From: an uncultured Clostridia bacterium
GTDB taxonomy: Bacteria > Bacillota > Clostridia > Christensenellales > DTU072
Reading direction: 5' to 3'
Length of the DNA: 11,175 nt
Assembly: GCA_934296355.1 (NCBI GenBank)
Contig: CAKRAY010000040.1
Span: 1 to 11,175, forward strand
Positions 1 to 8,400 of the stretch are shown piece after piece (within the stretch, counting starts at the first letter, position 1; every line of letters begins with the position of its first letter). The translations under genes were made by a program, and so were the position numbers. The notes under the pieces are model-generated. The model worked only from the letters and a program-made list of their open reading frames with translations, ran no database searches and was not told the origin of the DNA.

Positions 1-96
1 GAACTGAAAAAAGACTTCGTCAGCGTAAGAGCGGAGTCGTTAGATAGCGTCGGACTGATTGCGATCGTAAGGAAAAAACGCTATTCGTCATTTTAA
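1..96 (+). CDS. C-terminal end of an upstream gene, family not recognised
   Basis: Frame 1 is open from the left edge to a TAA at 94-96, giving 31 C-terminal residues that end in a basic tail (VRKKRYSSF). The codon choice (GCG, GTC, TCG) matches the confident genes of the window, which supports real coding. The fragment has a short hydrophobic strand (VGLIAIV) followed by basic residues. That would fit the last beta strand of a small alpha/beta enzyme, but it is too little to name a family. No terminator is visible between its stop and the next gene 59 bases downstream, so read-through is possible. Confidence 0.55.
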   Translation, partial: ELKKDFVSVRAESLDSVGLIAIVRKKRYSSF

Positions 97-114
97 GACA
101 TAGTAAGTTAAAAA

Positions 115-143
115 TCGACAAAAAAACCTATACCTTATATATT
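115..143 (+). promoter_or_regulatory. SigA-like promoter for the SH3-like membrane protein
   Basis: The -35 candidate TCGACA (115-120) and the -10 candidate TATATT (138-143) each match five of six consensus positions, with a 17-base spacer. A second -10-like hexamer, TATAAT, overlaps at 143-148 but has no -35 at proper spacing. Transcription would start near 150, about six bases before the ATG at 156, and no Shine-Dalgarno sequence is visible there. The mRNA would therefore be leaderless or nearly so. Confidence 0.5.
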
Positions 144-155
144 ATAATAGACGCT

Positions 156-854
156 ATGAAAAGATTTATTTCGGCGTTTATTTTTTTATGCATAGCGATT
201 TTTACCGCGCTCGCAAGTAATTCCGTCGCGCAAGCGGCGGGCGCGCCTTACGTCGTTATAAGCGGAGAGGTCTGGCTGAACGACGAATCTGGTAACAAAC
301 TGTTTTTACTGCCCGATACCTATTATGCGCGCGTGGAAAGTATGGACGAATTATCTTATACGATAACGTTCAACGGCGTGAAAGGGAAAGTCGTCCGTTC
401 GTCCGTTTCGGTCGTAGGGTACGATAAAGAAGTGAAAGGCACTGCAAGAACGATACGCCTCGACGCAAAGTATACCGTTTTTACCGAGATAAAACTTTTC
501 AAACGAATGGAAGACAAAACGGAAGAGGTTCTTTTTCCGACTAACGAGAGTTTTACTTACCTCGGCACCTATCCTACCGACAACGGTACGTATTACTATG
601 TGACGTACGGCGGAAAGTTCGGCTATATCCTTGCCGATTTTACCGATACTCCCATAATAGACGTAGAACCTTTCCGTCCCGACGCGGACGAAGAACAACC
701 GAATCAAGAAGAAAAGAACGACGGTAAAAAGGAAACTACGCCACTTGGAAAAATCATAGTCATAAGTTCGGTCAGCGTCGTCGGAGTCGTACTCTTGATT
801 GTGTTGTTTTTCCCGAAAAAAGGCGGAAAAAAGAGAAAGTATTATTACAGTTAA
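156..854 (+). CDS. Secreted SH3-like protein with C-terminal membrane anchor
   Basis: The 232-residue product starts with a Sec signal peptide: MKRF, a hydrophobic core to about residue 20, and a probable cleavage site after AQA at 27. The exported part, about residues 30-170, is beta-rich with two related-looking stretches (YVVISGEVWL..., and one ending in YYYVTYGGKFGYILADF). The second resembles bacterial SH3-like wall-binding modules, though no family was verified. An acidic, Gln/Asn-rich linker (about 172-193) leads to one transmembrane helix (about 197-219) and a basic cytosolic tail (KKGGKKRKYYYS). The topology is type I, with the domains facing the wall. The ATG at 156 is the only start that keeps the signal peptide whole, but it has no visible Shine-Dalgarno sequence. 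It could be a wall-linked sensor or anchor; the function is unknown. It appears to be transcribed separately from the operon that follows. Confidence 0.85.
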   Translation: MKRFISAFIFLCIAIFTALASNSVAQAAGAPYVVISGEVWLNDESGNKLFLLPDTYYARVESMDELSYTITFNGVKGKVVRSSVSVVGYDKEVKGTARTIRLDAKYTVFTEIKLFKRMEDKTEEVLFPTNESFTYLGTYPTDNGTYYYVTYGGKFGYILADFTDTPIIDVEPFRPDADEEQPNQEEKNDGKKETTPLGKIIVISSVSVVGVVLLIVLFFPKKGGKKRKYYYS

Positions 855-910
855 AACTATCGCTTTCTTCGTCCCACAATAGGCGTTTTAAGGAAAAAAC
901 AAAAAAATCC

Positions 911-924
911 GTAACAAATGTTAC
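911..924. repeat. 14-bp perfect palindrome upstream of the ABC operon
   Basis: GTAACA (911-916), AA, TGTTAC (919-924) forms a perfect 6-2-6 inverted repeat 36 bases before the -35 box of the ABC operon promoter. The size and symmetry fit the operator of a dimeric regulator. No run of T follows, so it is not a terminator of the preceding gene. Confidence 0.45.
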
Positions 925-931
925 AAAAATA

Positions 932-965
932 GTCAACATATCACCCGAAATTTTGGGTAGTTGAC
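932..965. promoter_or_regulatory. Nested inverted repeat overlapping the operon's -35 box
   Basis: The inner arms ACCCGAAA (943-950) and TTTTGGGT (951-958) are complementary except for one pair. The outer arms GTCAAC (932-937) and GTTGAC (960-965) are perfectly complementary. The two dyads are centred two bases apart because the gaps between inner and outer arms differ (5 versus 1 base). The right outer arm includes most of the -35 hexamer. A bound regulator would therefore compete with, or touch, RNA polymerase. It has no T-run, so it does not look like a terminator. Confidence 0.45.
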
Positions 966-989
966 AAATAATTCCATAAGTGATATAGT
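961..989 (+). promoter_or_regulatory. Strong SigA-type promoter of the ABC/surface operon
   Basis: A perfect -35 box TTGACA (961-966) is followed by a 17-base spacer and TATAGT (984-989), which matches five of six -10 positions. Transcription should begin near 996, giving a leader of about 45 bases before the ATG at 1041. This is the best promoter match in the window. No other promoter-like gap occurs before the terminator at 9423, because the downstream genes are 11 to 25 bases apart. Confidence 0.75.
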
Positions 990-1040
990 AAGGCGAAATG
1001 CATTAAACACAAAAAAAACGGCATTTTATATGGAATTATA

Positions 1041-3311
1041 ATGAATCAAACATTGATCGCCGTAGGGTCGGTAGGCGCGTCGATAGGCGTTTACTTTCTT
1101 AATAGGCGATTAAAAAATAAGACAATTAAAATAGGAAAGAAGGAATTTGTCGCGGACGTAACGCTGAGAAAAATTCTTTCGGTTTTACTTTTCCTTATAT
1201 ATATGCCGCACCTGTTTACGTTGGAGGTAATCAGCGACCAAATCGGCTTAAGCGGCGGTTTTTATTCTCCGGTAGCGTTAGTTTTTTTGATGCTCCTTAA
1301 GTGGCTTACCTATTTCGGTACGGCGGTTTGCATACTTTTACCGTTTTTCAATAATCAAAGAGCGAAAGACTTCGCGACGTTTATAGTTCCCGTTACTATG
1401 CTTCTTAATTTTATTTTCTTTAAGCAGATAGTAGTGAGTATTTTGGGACGAGTAGATTACTATCATTGGAAGATTATTATTTACGCTGTAATTACCGCGC
1501 TCGTTACCGCTATAAGCGGCGAAAAGTTGATAGAATTTTTTGTCGAAAAAGATTTTAAGGACAAGCAATTACCTAAGAGGTTCGGTAAACTCGGAATATA
1601 CTTCCTCGTGTATTTGTTCGCGTATATGCCCGTTTACGCGCCGCAACTTCTTTTCGGATACGCCGGCGATACTCCGGCGGGATTTACCGTCGTACACAGA
1701 CTCCTTATATACTTCTGTTTCTTGTTCCCGTTCGCGGCGTATTTCGGTTTCCGCAACAAATCGTACGAAGAAAAGAGGTATTTTCTGATGATGCTCGCGT
1801 TAAGCGGATTTTTACAGTATTTCTACTTTAACGCGCATAGGTCGGGACTTAACAGTTTTCCCTTGCATCTTTGCAACACCGCGATTGCGCTTATGTTCTT
1901 TGCGTACGCGTTTAACTTGAAAGGCGTTTTCTATTTTACCTATCTCGTTAACGTTATGGGCGCGCTTTGCGCGATAATCTTGCCTAACTGCGAAGACGAA
2001 GTCACTAGGATGGGCAATATGATTTTCTGGTATAACCACGTTTACGCGTTCGTGTTGCCGGTTTTGGGCGTAGCCTTAAAAGTTTTCGAGCGTCCGAATA
2101 TGAAACTAATGAGAAAGGCGATTATCGCGTTTACTTGCTATGTGGTTGTGGCGGCTACGCTTAACGCTTGGCTTAACAATTCGCCTATAAACAAAGACCA
2201 CGTGGAAATCGACTATTTCTTCTTGTACAGCGACTTTTTCGTCAACAAGTTCGCGTGGGCGTTGCCGATAAAATACAATTTCGTTTTACGCTTCCGCCTC
2301 GGCGATACTATGATGACATATTACTATATGTATATATTGACGATATATGTAATTTTTATAGGTTTGATGTTCGTTGCTTGGGGCGCGTACGGATTAACTT
2401 ATAGAACGGGCGACGCTCATAAAGAACTCGCTCGCAGAAAAAAACTTATGCGGGTCGACAAATTGAACCTTCTTAAAGAACTCGACGGACGTTCTATAAA
2501 GGAGCCAATGCACCCCGAAGGAGTGAATATGATTAAAATTATCGATTTTTCCAAGACCTATGCGGGTTCGGATAAGAAAGCCGTGGACGGACTTAATCTC
2601 GAAGTACACGCGGGCGAAGTGTTCGGTTTTATCGGACATAACGGCTCGGGTAAAAGCACGACGATAAAGAGCCTTGTCGGCATACAAACCATTACCGACG
2701 GTAGGATAGAAATTGAGGGCTACGATATCGCGCGTCAACCGTTGGAAGCAAAACTCAACATAGGTTACGTTTCCGACAATCACGCCGTTTACGAAAAACT
2801 TACCGGCAGAGAGTACATAGGTTACGTCGCCGATTTGTATATGGTGAACGAGAAGGACAAGAACGAACGTATCGAAAAGTACGTAAAAATGTTTAATCTC
2901 GAAGACGCCATAGACAGAGAAATAAAATCGTATTCTCACGGAATGAAACAAAAAATAATGGTCATCTCCGCGCTTATACATAATCCCAAAGTTTGGGTAC
3001 TCGACGAACCGCTTACCGGTCTCGACCCCACGAGCGCGTATCAGATAAAAGAATGTATGCGCCAACACGCGGACGCGGGCAACATAGTGTTTTTCAGCAG
3101 TCACGTTATCGAAGTCGTAGAAAAAATTTGCGACAGAGTGGCGATTATCAGCGGCGGAAAACTTCGTAAAGTCTGCACGCCCGAGGAGTTAAAAGAAGAC
3201 GGCGTTTCTCTCGAACAAATATACCTTAAGTATGCTACGCAAAACGTAGACGAAGAAAGCAAAACTCCCGGAGAAACCGCGGTATCCGAAGCGGCGGCGG
3301 TTCAGGAGTAA
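1041..3311 (+). CDS. YwaF/TMEM164-like membrane domain fused to ABC ATPase
   Basis: This 756-residue protein has two parts. Residues 1-455 carry about 12-13 hydrophobic helices. The segment around FPLHLCN (H276, C278) and WYNH (H333) resembles the YwaF/TMEM164 family of integral membrane proteins. Residues 497-756 are an ABC ATPase with Walker A GHNGSGKST (532-540), signature YSHGM (631-635), Walker B ending in D655-E656, and the switch histidine H688. The usual Q-loop glutamine is not evident near YVSDNH (576-581). The closest ATPase type is that of ABC-2/EcsA-like exporters. The N-terminal domain is longer than an ordinary YwaF protein (about 230 residues, from memory). Its own start has only a weak GGA, whereas two strong Shine-Dalgarno/ATG pairs lie in frame at the ABC domain boundary. 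The permease gene follows after 13 bases and is the expected partner. The substrate is unknown. Confidence 0.88.
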   Translation: MNQTLIAVGSVGASIGVYFLNRRLKNKTIKIGKKEFVADVTLRKILSVLLFLIYMPHLFTLEVISDQIGLSGGFYSPVALVFLMLLKWLTYFGTAVCILLPFFNNQRAKDFATFIVPVTMLLNFIFFKQIVVSILGRVDYYHWKIIIYAVITALVTAISGEKLIEFFVEKDFKDKQLPKRFGKLGIYFLVYLFAYMPVYAPQLLFGYAGDTPAGFTVVHRLLIYFCFLFPFAAYFGFRNKSYEEKRYFLMMLALSGFLQYFYFNAHRSGLNSFPLHLCNTAIALMFFAYAFNLKGVFYFTYLVNVMGALCAIILPNCEDEVTRMGNMIFWYNHVYAFVLPVLGVALKVFERPNMKLMRKAIIAFTCYVVVAATLNAWLNNSPINKDHVEIDYFFLYSDFFVNKFAWALPIKYNFVLRFRLGDTMMTYYYMYILTIYVIFIGLMFVAWGAYGLTYRTGDAHKELARRKKLMRVDKLNLLKELDGRSIKEPMHPEGVNMIKIIDFSKTYAGSDKKAVDGLNLEVHAGEVFGFIGHNGSGKSTTIKSLVGIQTITDGRIEIEGYDIARQPLEAKLNIGYVSDNHAVYEKLTGREYIGYVADLYMVNEKDKNERIEKYVKMFNLEDAIDREIKSYSHGMKQKIMVISALIHNPKVWVLDEPLTGLDPTSAYQIKECMRQHADAGNIVFFSSHVIEVVEKICDRVAIISGGKLRKVCTPEELKEDGVSLEQIYLKYATQNVDEESKTPGETAVSEAAAVQE
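2498..2531 (+). promoter_or_regulatory. Two stacked internal SD/ATG sites at the ABC domain start
   Basis: AAAGGAG (2498-2504) precedes an ATG at 2508, which is in frame as Met490, with a short 3-base spacing. GAAGGAG (2517-2523) precedes an ATG at 2529, in frame as Met497, with 5-base spacing. The second would yield a complete 260-residue stand-alone ABC ATPase beginning MIKIIDFSKTY. These sites are far stronger than the one at the gene's own ATG. They could produce free ATPase subunits beside the fusion protein, or be a relic of two formerly separate genes. Confidence 0.5.
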
Positions 3312-3324
3312 ACGGAATAGCGTT

Positions 3325-4974
3325 ATGAAAAAGGTTGTTAAAACGGACGCGGTAAAGAATACGCCGCTAAGACGAATCAAATATCTCGTGCTTATGCAAA
3401 TAGGCGAGAAAATTCGGTTGATAAAATCGACCGATAAAAGAAAGTTTGCGTTCAAAACGTTTTTGTTTACTTGCCTTGCGATAGGTATCACGCTCGGGTT
3501 GTACTTTTTATTAAACTTCATAAAGAGTTATTTTAGTTTTACTTTGAACGAAAACATGTTCGTTTCCATGCTTTTGATAACTCAGGTTTTCAGTATTTTC
3601 AGTTGTACCGGGAATATGATAACGACGCTTTACGCAAGCAAAGAGAACAGTATACTGCTTGCTTATCCGTGTAAGTATAACGAGATTTTTATCAGTAAAA
3701 TAATTGTCTATACGCTGGAAGAATTCAAAAAAAGTTGCTTTTTCGTATTGCCGTTTTTGATTTCCTACGGCTTGGCGGCGAGTGGCGGCGCGGCATACTT
3801 TTGCTTGCTCGTTCCCGTCTGGATTATGTTATGCGTGTTTCCGATTCTTATCTCGGCTACTTTATCTATACCAGTTGTGTACATAAAGAGATTTTTACAA
3901 GCGAGATCGGTGTTATACGCAATAGTTGTAGCGATATTTATAGCGGGTATGTTCGCGTTAAGCGTTTATTTGTTAAGCAAAGTGCCTACTCCCGTTAAAC
4001 TAGTGGCTATTTACGGTAAGTTCATGAACGCGGTGCAAGCGTTGTTCGTTAAAATCAACAAGTTTGCGCTCTATTACAATTTTATAGGCAAAATGATGTT
4101 TGCCGAGAAGATTTACTTGTATTTACCGATAATGCTCGCCATTACGGTCGCTTTGGCTGCGCTGTGCTTCTTCGTGGCGATGCCGTTCTATTTTAAGGCG
4201 GTAAGTCGCGCGTCCGAGTTCAGCGTAAAAAGTAAACATAAAGTTCGGCCGCATAAACTTAAAGGGATATATTGGACGTTTTTACGCAAGGAGTTCACTT
4301 TGTTTTTCCGTACTTCTTCGAGTTTGTCCTCGGCGATTACGGTAATACTTTTATTCCCGCTTATTTCTTACGTCCTTAATTTTATTTTGGCGGCGATTAA
4401 CACTACGAGTTTAGGCGACTATATGGCGGTTGCGTTTAACGTAATGATTACGCTAAGTCTTTTGGGTACGCATAACGCCAACTGCGCGCAAGCGATTAGT
4501 TCCGAGGGTAGCGAGTTTGCCGTGTTGAAAGCCTCGCCGTCTAACACTATGGTTATATCTTGGGCAAAACTTACCGTAACCGCGATAGTCAATTTATGCA
4601 GCATAATCACGACGTTCATAATGCTCATAGTGACTACCAATTTGAGCGCGCTTAATCTCGTACTTATGGGCGTGCTTATTATGCTCGTCAGTATGGGACA
4701 AATATTTTGGAGTTTCCAATTAGATATAACGAACCCGAAAATCAACGATTATATCGTTAAAGGCGCGGTGGTAGACAACCCCAACGTGGCGAAAGCGATA
4801 GCCATCGGTTTCGGAATAGCGACGGTCGTAGGCGTAATTACCTTGTTGCTGCTTATAGACGATTACGTTACCGGCTGGATAAGGATATTGGCGATAGTGG
4901 CGGCTTTCTTCGTCGCGAGAGCGTATCTCTACAACAGCTATCTGAAAGTATATTTTAACGATATTCAGGCGTAG
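3325..4974 (+). CDS. ABC transporter permease, ABC_tran_2 (PF16949-like) type
   Basis: The 549-residue protein has about 12 hydrophobic helices, at roughly 43-68, 78-102, 134-156, 158-186, 196-218, 264-291, 333-358, 366-384, 411-435, 440-463, 490-511 and 517-534. Two features recall the large putative ABC permease family PF16949. One is a stretch after the second helix, ASKENSILLAYPCKYNEIF, of the kind 'small loop, LL.P, contact site'. The other is SEGSEFAVLKASPSN (about 393-407) followed by WAKL and later DITNPKINDY. These cytosolic stretches are the likely contact points with the ATPase. The gene starts 13 bases after the fusion gene, with only a weak GGAA before the ATG, which suggests translational coupling. 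It is probably the membrane half of the exporter; the cargo cannot be read from sequence. Confidence 0.85.
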   Translation: MKKVVKTDAVKNTPLRRIKYLVLMQIGEKIRLIKSTDKRKFAFKTFLFTCLAIGITLGLYFLLNFIKSYFSFTLNENMFVSMLLITQVFSIFSCTGNMITTLYASKENSILLAYPCKYNEIFISKIIVYTLEEFKKSCFFVLPFLISYGLAASGGAAYFCLLVPVWIMLCVFPILISATLSIPVVYIKRFLQARSVLYAIVVAIFIAGMFALSVYLLSKVPTPVKLVAIYGKFMNAVQALFVKINKFALYYNFIGKMMFAEKIYLYLPIMLAITVALAALCFFVAMPFYFKAVSRASEFSVKSKHKVRPHKLKGIYWTFLRKEFTLFFRTSSSLSSAITVILLFPLISYVLNFILAAINTTSLGDYMAVAFNVMITLSLLGTHNANCAQAISSEGSEFAVLKASPSNTMVISWAKLTVTAIVNLCSIITTFIMLIVTTNLSALNLVLMGVLIMLVSMGQIFWSFQLDITNPKINDYIVKGAVVDNPNVAKAIAIGFGIATVVGVITLLLLIDDYVTGWIRILAIVAAFFVARAYLYNSYLKVYFNDIQA

Positions 4975-4985
4975 AGGAGGAGATA

Positions 4986-5402
4986 ATGAATAAGAAAATA
5001 GTCGTTATAGTAGTTATCGTCGAATGCGTTCTCGCCATACTCCTCGTAAGTTTTTTAGGTAAAGCGATAGAAAGCGCAATGAAAGACGTCTATTGTAAAG
5101 AAGTTTATTTTACGAACGAAAACGGAGAAAAACTTAACGGCGACCCGATTATGATAAAACTCACCGATTCGAATATGAGTTATCAGTTATATTGGCGAGT
5201 CGAAGCGAAAAACACCACAAAAAAAGAAGTCGAGTTTATATCGAGCAAGCCCGATACAGTAATAGTCGACGCAACGGGAATCGTAACCTTCTTTGACGTG
5301 ACGGACGTTACCGTTACGATAAGAAGCACGGACGGAAGCAACAAATCGGATACCGTGACGTTAATTCCGAAGCGAAATGCCGGCGGCGACGTTGATATAT
5401 AA
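4986..5402 (+). CDS. Small membrane-anchored Ig-like (Big_2-type) protein
   Basis: This 138-residue protein starts with a hydrophobic helix (about residues 4-26). It has no obvious cleavage site or lipobox, so it is probably an uncleaved N-terminal anchor. The outside part, about 40-130, has the Big_2 pattern: a strand, then VEFISSKPDTVIVDATGIVTFF, then a strand with TVTIRSTDGS and a final TVTLIPK. This is the 'contrast - value - G.v' layout seen in bacterial Ig-like group 2 domains. AGGAGG (4975-4980), five bases before the ATG, is the strongest ribosome site in the operon, and it follows the permease stop directly. The single domain and membrane tether suggest an accessory subunit or a partner of the large surface protein encoded next. 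Confidence 0.8.
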   Translation: MNKKIVVIVVIVECVLAILLVSFLGKAIESAMKDVYCKEVYFTNENGEKLNGDPIMIKLTDSNMSYQLYWRVEAKNTTKKEVEFISSKPDTVIVDATGIVTFFDVTDVTVTIRSTDGSNKSDTVTLIPKRNAGGDVDI

Positions 5403-5427
5403 AAATTATTAAAAAGGAGAGATGATA

Positions 5428-8400
5428 ATGAACACAAGAAGAGCTTTAAAAGCGGTTATCGTTGCGTTTTGTTTGATAATAATAGGCGTAACGATGTTCG
5501 CTTGCGGCGAAAAGACTTTTACCGTCACGTTTATGGACGGCGAAAACGTCGTGCAAACTCTTACGGTCGAGAAGGACAAGGAGTTCGCTTTGCCTGTCGC
5601 ACCCGAAAAAGAAGGTTATCGTTTCGTCGGTTGGTATACCGACGCGGAATTGAAAGCGCCTTACGCGGTAGACGCCGTTACGGCAGATTTCACTTTATAC
5701 GCTAAGTACGATAAGCAAGAATGGTATATTAGCGTCAATTCCAAAGGCGGCAGTAAAGTAGATCACATAAAAGTCGCATACGGACAAGAGTATACTTTGG
5801 AAATACCCGAGAGAGAGGGCTACGACTTCGTAGGTTATACCTACGATAACGGAACGGAAGACGTGGAATTCCCCATAAAAGGCGTTTTCAATCTTAAACA
5901 GAGTATAAGAGTTTCCGCAAATTGGAAGATTAAGGAATTAACCGTAAATTTCTACGACGGAGAAACTCTTTCGGGAACGAAAACAGTTAAACACGGCGAA
6001 ACCGTTACGACCTTAACGGTCGGCAAAAAAGGTTATACGTTCGATAATTGGTATACCGATAAGGAGTTTACGAACGTTTTCGACAAAGAAACCGCAATAA
6101 AAGATAACGTTAATCTTTACGCTAAGTTTACCGCCAACGTCTATAAAATAGTATTCGACGCCGACGGCGGCAACGCGATCGGCGACCTTTCGGTAGCGTA
6201 TCAAGCGCAATTTACGTTACCTACGCCCGAAAAGACCGGCTACGACTTCTTGGGTTGGTATAACGTAATGGACGATAAAAAAGCGGAGAGCGGCGCGTAC
6301 GAGTGGCTTAACGACGTTCGTCTTAAAGCGAAATGGGCGATTAAGAAGAACACGCTTACTTTCAAGTGCGGAACCGAAGTTAAAACCGAAGAAGTGGAAT
6401 ATAATAAAGGTTTCGCGATGAGACTATCCGCTTTTACCGTAGAAAACGGATACGAAGCGGTCGGATTCTTTGCAAGCGAAACTTTCGAAGGAGAAGCGAT
6501 TGACGTAGAAACTTACAAAGTTACCGCGCCCGTTACTCTTTACGTTAAAGTTATGCCCAAAACGTTCCATATTACGGTAACGGGATACGCTAACGACGGA
6601 TACGACGTAGTATATAACACGACTTATACTCTCGAAACTTCCCCCGTAAGTGAAGGCGAAATCTTCGAAGGGTATTTCTTAAACGGACAGACGTTTGCTT
6701 CGACAGGAACGTATGTTTATACCGATAATATAACTGTAGAAGCAAGATTCAAAGCCGACCCCGAATACAACAAAGTTCACGTAAAACTTTACGACGAAAA
6801 CAACAAGTTAATCCAAGATAAGATTTTTGACAAAAACTCCAAGGCGGACTTGTCAGATATAAACACGGAAAAGACGGGTTATACGTTCAAGGGCTGGTTT
6901 AAGGCGGACGGCAGTAAATTTGCAGAAGACGCCGCTTTGACCGAAAGCATAAGTTTATACGCTAAATATGAAGCGAATACGTATACGATTACCGTAGTTA
7001 CAAATGACGGCGAACCCGACCAAACGATTACCGTAGTTTACGGCGAAACTTATACTTTGCCGGAACTTACCAAGGAAGGCTATACGTTCGATTGTTACAG
7101 ACTCGACGACGCTGCAGAACAAAAAGTACCTGCAAGCGGCAAATACGCGTTCGCCCACGATATCACGGTTAAAGCGTGCTGGACTATAAATACATATAAA
7201 GTGGAATTTATGGTCGGCGCAGACGTTTATGCGGAAAGAACGGCTAATCACGGTAGCGCGGTCGTATTACCCGACGCGCCCGCTAAGGAGGGTCACACGT
7301 TCGCTTTCTGGATGAATGGCAACGGAGTAAAATTCGATACTCAAACCGGCATTACCGAAAACACCGTTTTGTACGCGTCGTTTACCGCCAACGTATACGA
7401 TATAACGGTCGTATGCTTTAACGGTACGGAAAGAGTGATTAAGGCAACGTACGGCGAAACCTATACGATTCCCGCCCCGGTAAACGTAGTCAACCATAAG
7501 TTTAACGGTTACGTTTGGAAGGACACCAAAACTAAGTTCGACGCGGAAGGCACGTACGTCTGGGCAGAGAATATCGCAATCGAAGAATCTTGGGAAAGAG
7601 TAACCATCGACGATGAAAACGTTACTTTCGTCAACAAGGGTAGTTACTTTAAGGAAAGAGAAAACCTCGAAGACGAGTTTACCTACGTATTCGTAACCGG
7701 CGGAGATTATAATCTCAATAAAGAATTGCGTTTGGACGAAATAGGCAAAACTCTCGTTACGCTTAAAACCGACGGTAAAGGCTTCACTGTCGGCAACGTT
7801 ACCGGCGAGTTCACGCTCACGATTATCGGCGAAAACGGCGTAACTTACGAAAGACATATAAAAATCGTTAAACAAATAACCTCGATTTCTTACGGCAACG
7901 ACTATAACGACTATGCAAACGGCACGCATATGTCCGCGTTCGTAAATCAAGACAAAGAAACGATGACCGCGGGCGTTAACGACCTCAGAATCGATATCAG
8001 GTTTATCGATAACGAAGGTAAAGCGATATCTTATGCGGACGCGAACGCGATAGTCACCGTTAACACCGACGACGTTTTCAGCGTCGATGAGAACGGAATA
8101 ATCACCTTCGCGCAAACCGCATTAGGAAAAGAAATAACCGTCACCGTCAGAGCGAAGTACGATACGAGAGAGGCGGCAAGCAGCGTAACTTATTCGTACA
8201 AATTAAATAACGGCGTAAACGTATATACGAGTAGCGAACTATACGCAGCCTACGGCGACGCAAACGTTCACGAAGTTAATATTTTAAGAAATATCGAAGC
8301 GTCGATTACCGACCCCGCAAAACAATGCGAAGCGAATGGCAAAATAAGAAACGACCACGGCAACGGTATATACGTTCGTAATACTAACAACTTAAGCGAT

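Noticed and set aside
1030..1041. Three-codon leader peptide (ATG GAA TTA TAA) overlapping the ATG of the fusion gene as TAATG
   Set aside because: It lacks an SD, and such a short frame is likely by chance. It might couple translation but cannot be supported from one sequence.
2394..3104. 236-codon minus-strand open frame
   Set aside because: It lies fully inside the ABC ATPase, whose motifs (Walker A, signature, Walker B, H-loop) prove the plus-strand frame. It is an antisense shadow created by biased codon use.
5422..5427. Upstream ATG as the lipoprotein start
   Set aside because: Only one base separates it from AAGGAGA, while the ATG at 5428 has ideal seven-base spacing. The difference is two residues and leaves the signal peptide unchanged.
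5515..7605. Possible CRISPR or tandem DNA repeat array
   Set aside because: The periodicity is at protein level only (units of about 210 bases, diverged DNA), within a continuous coding frame.
7267..8115. 282-codon minus-strand open frame
   Set aside because: It is antisense to the repeat and Ig-like region of the lipoprotein, has no ribosome site or recognisable domain, and its composition mirrors the sense codons.
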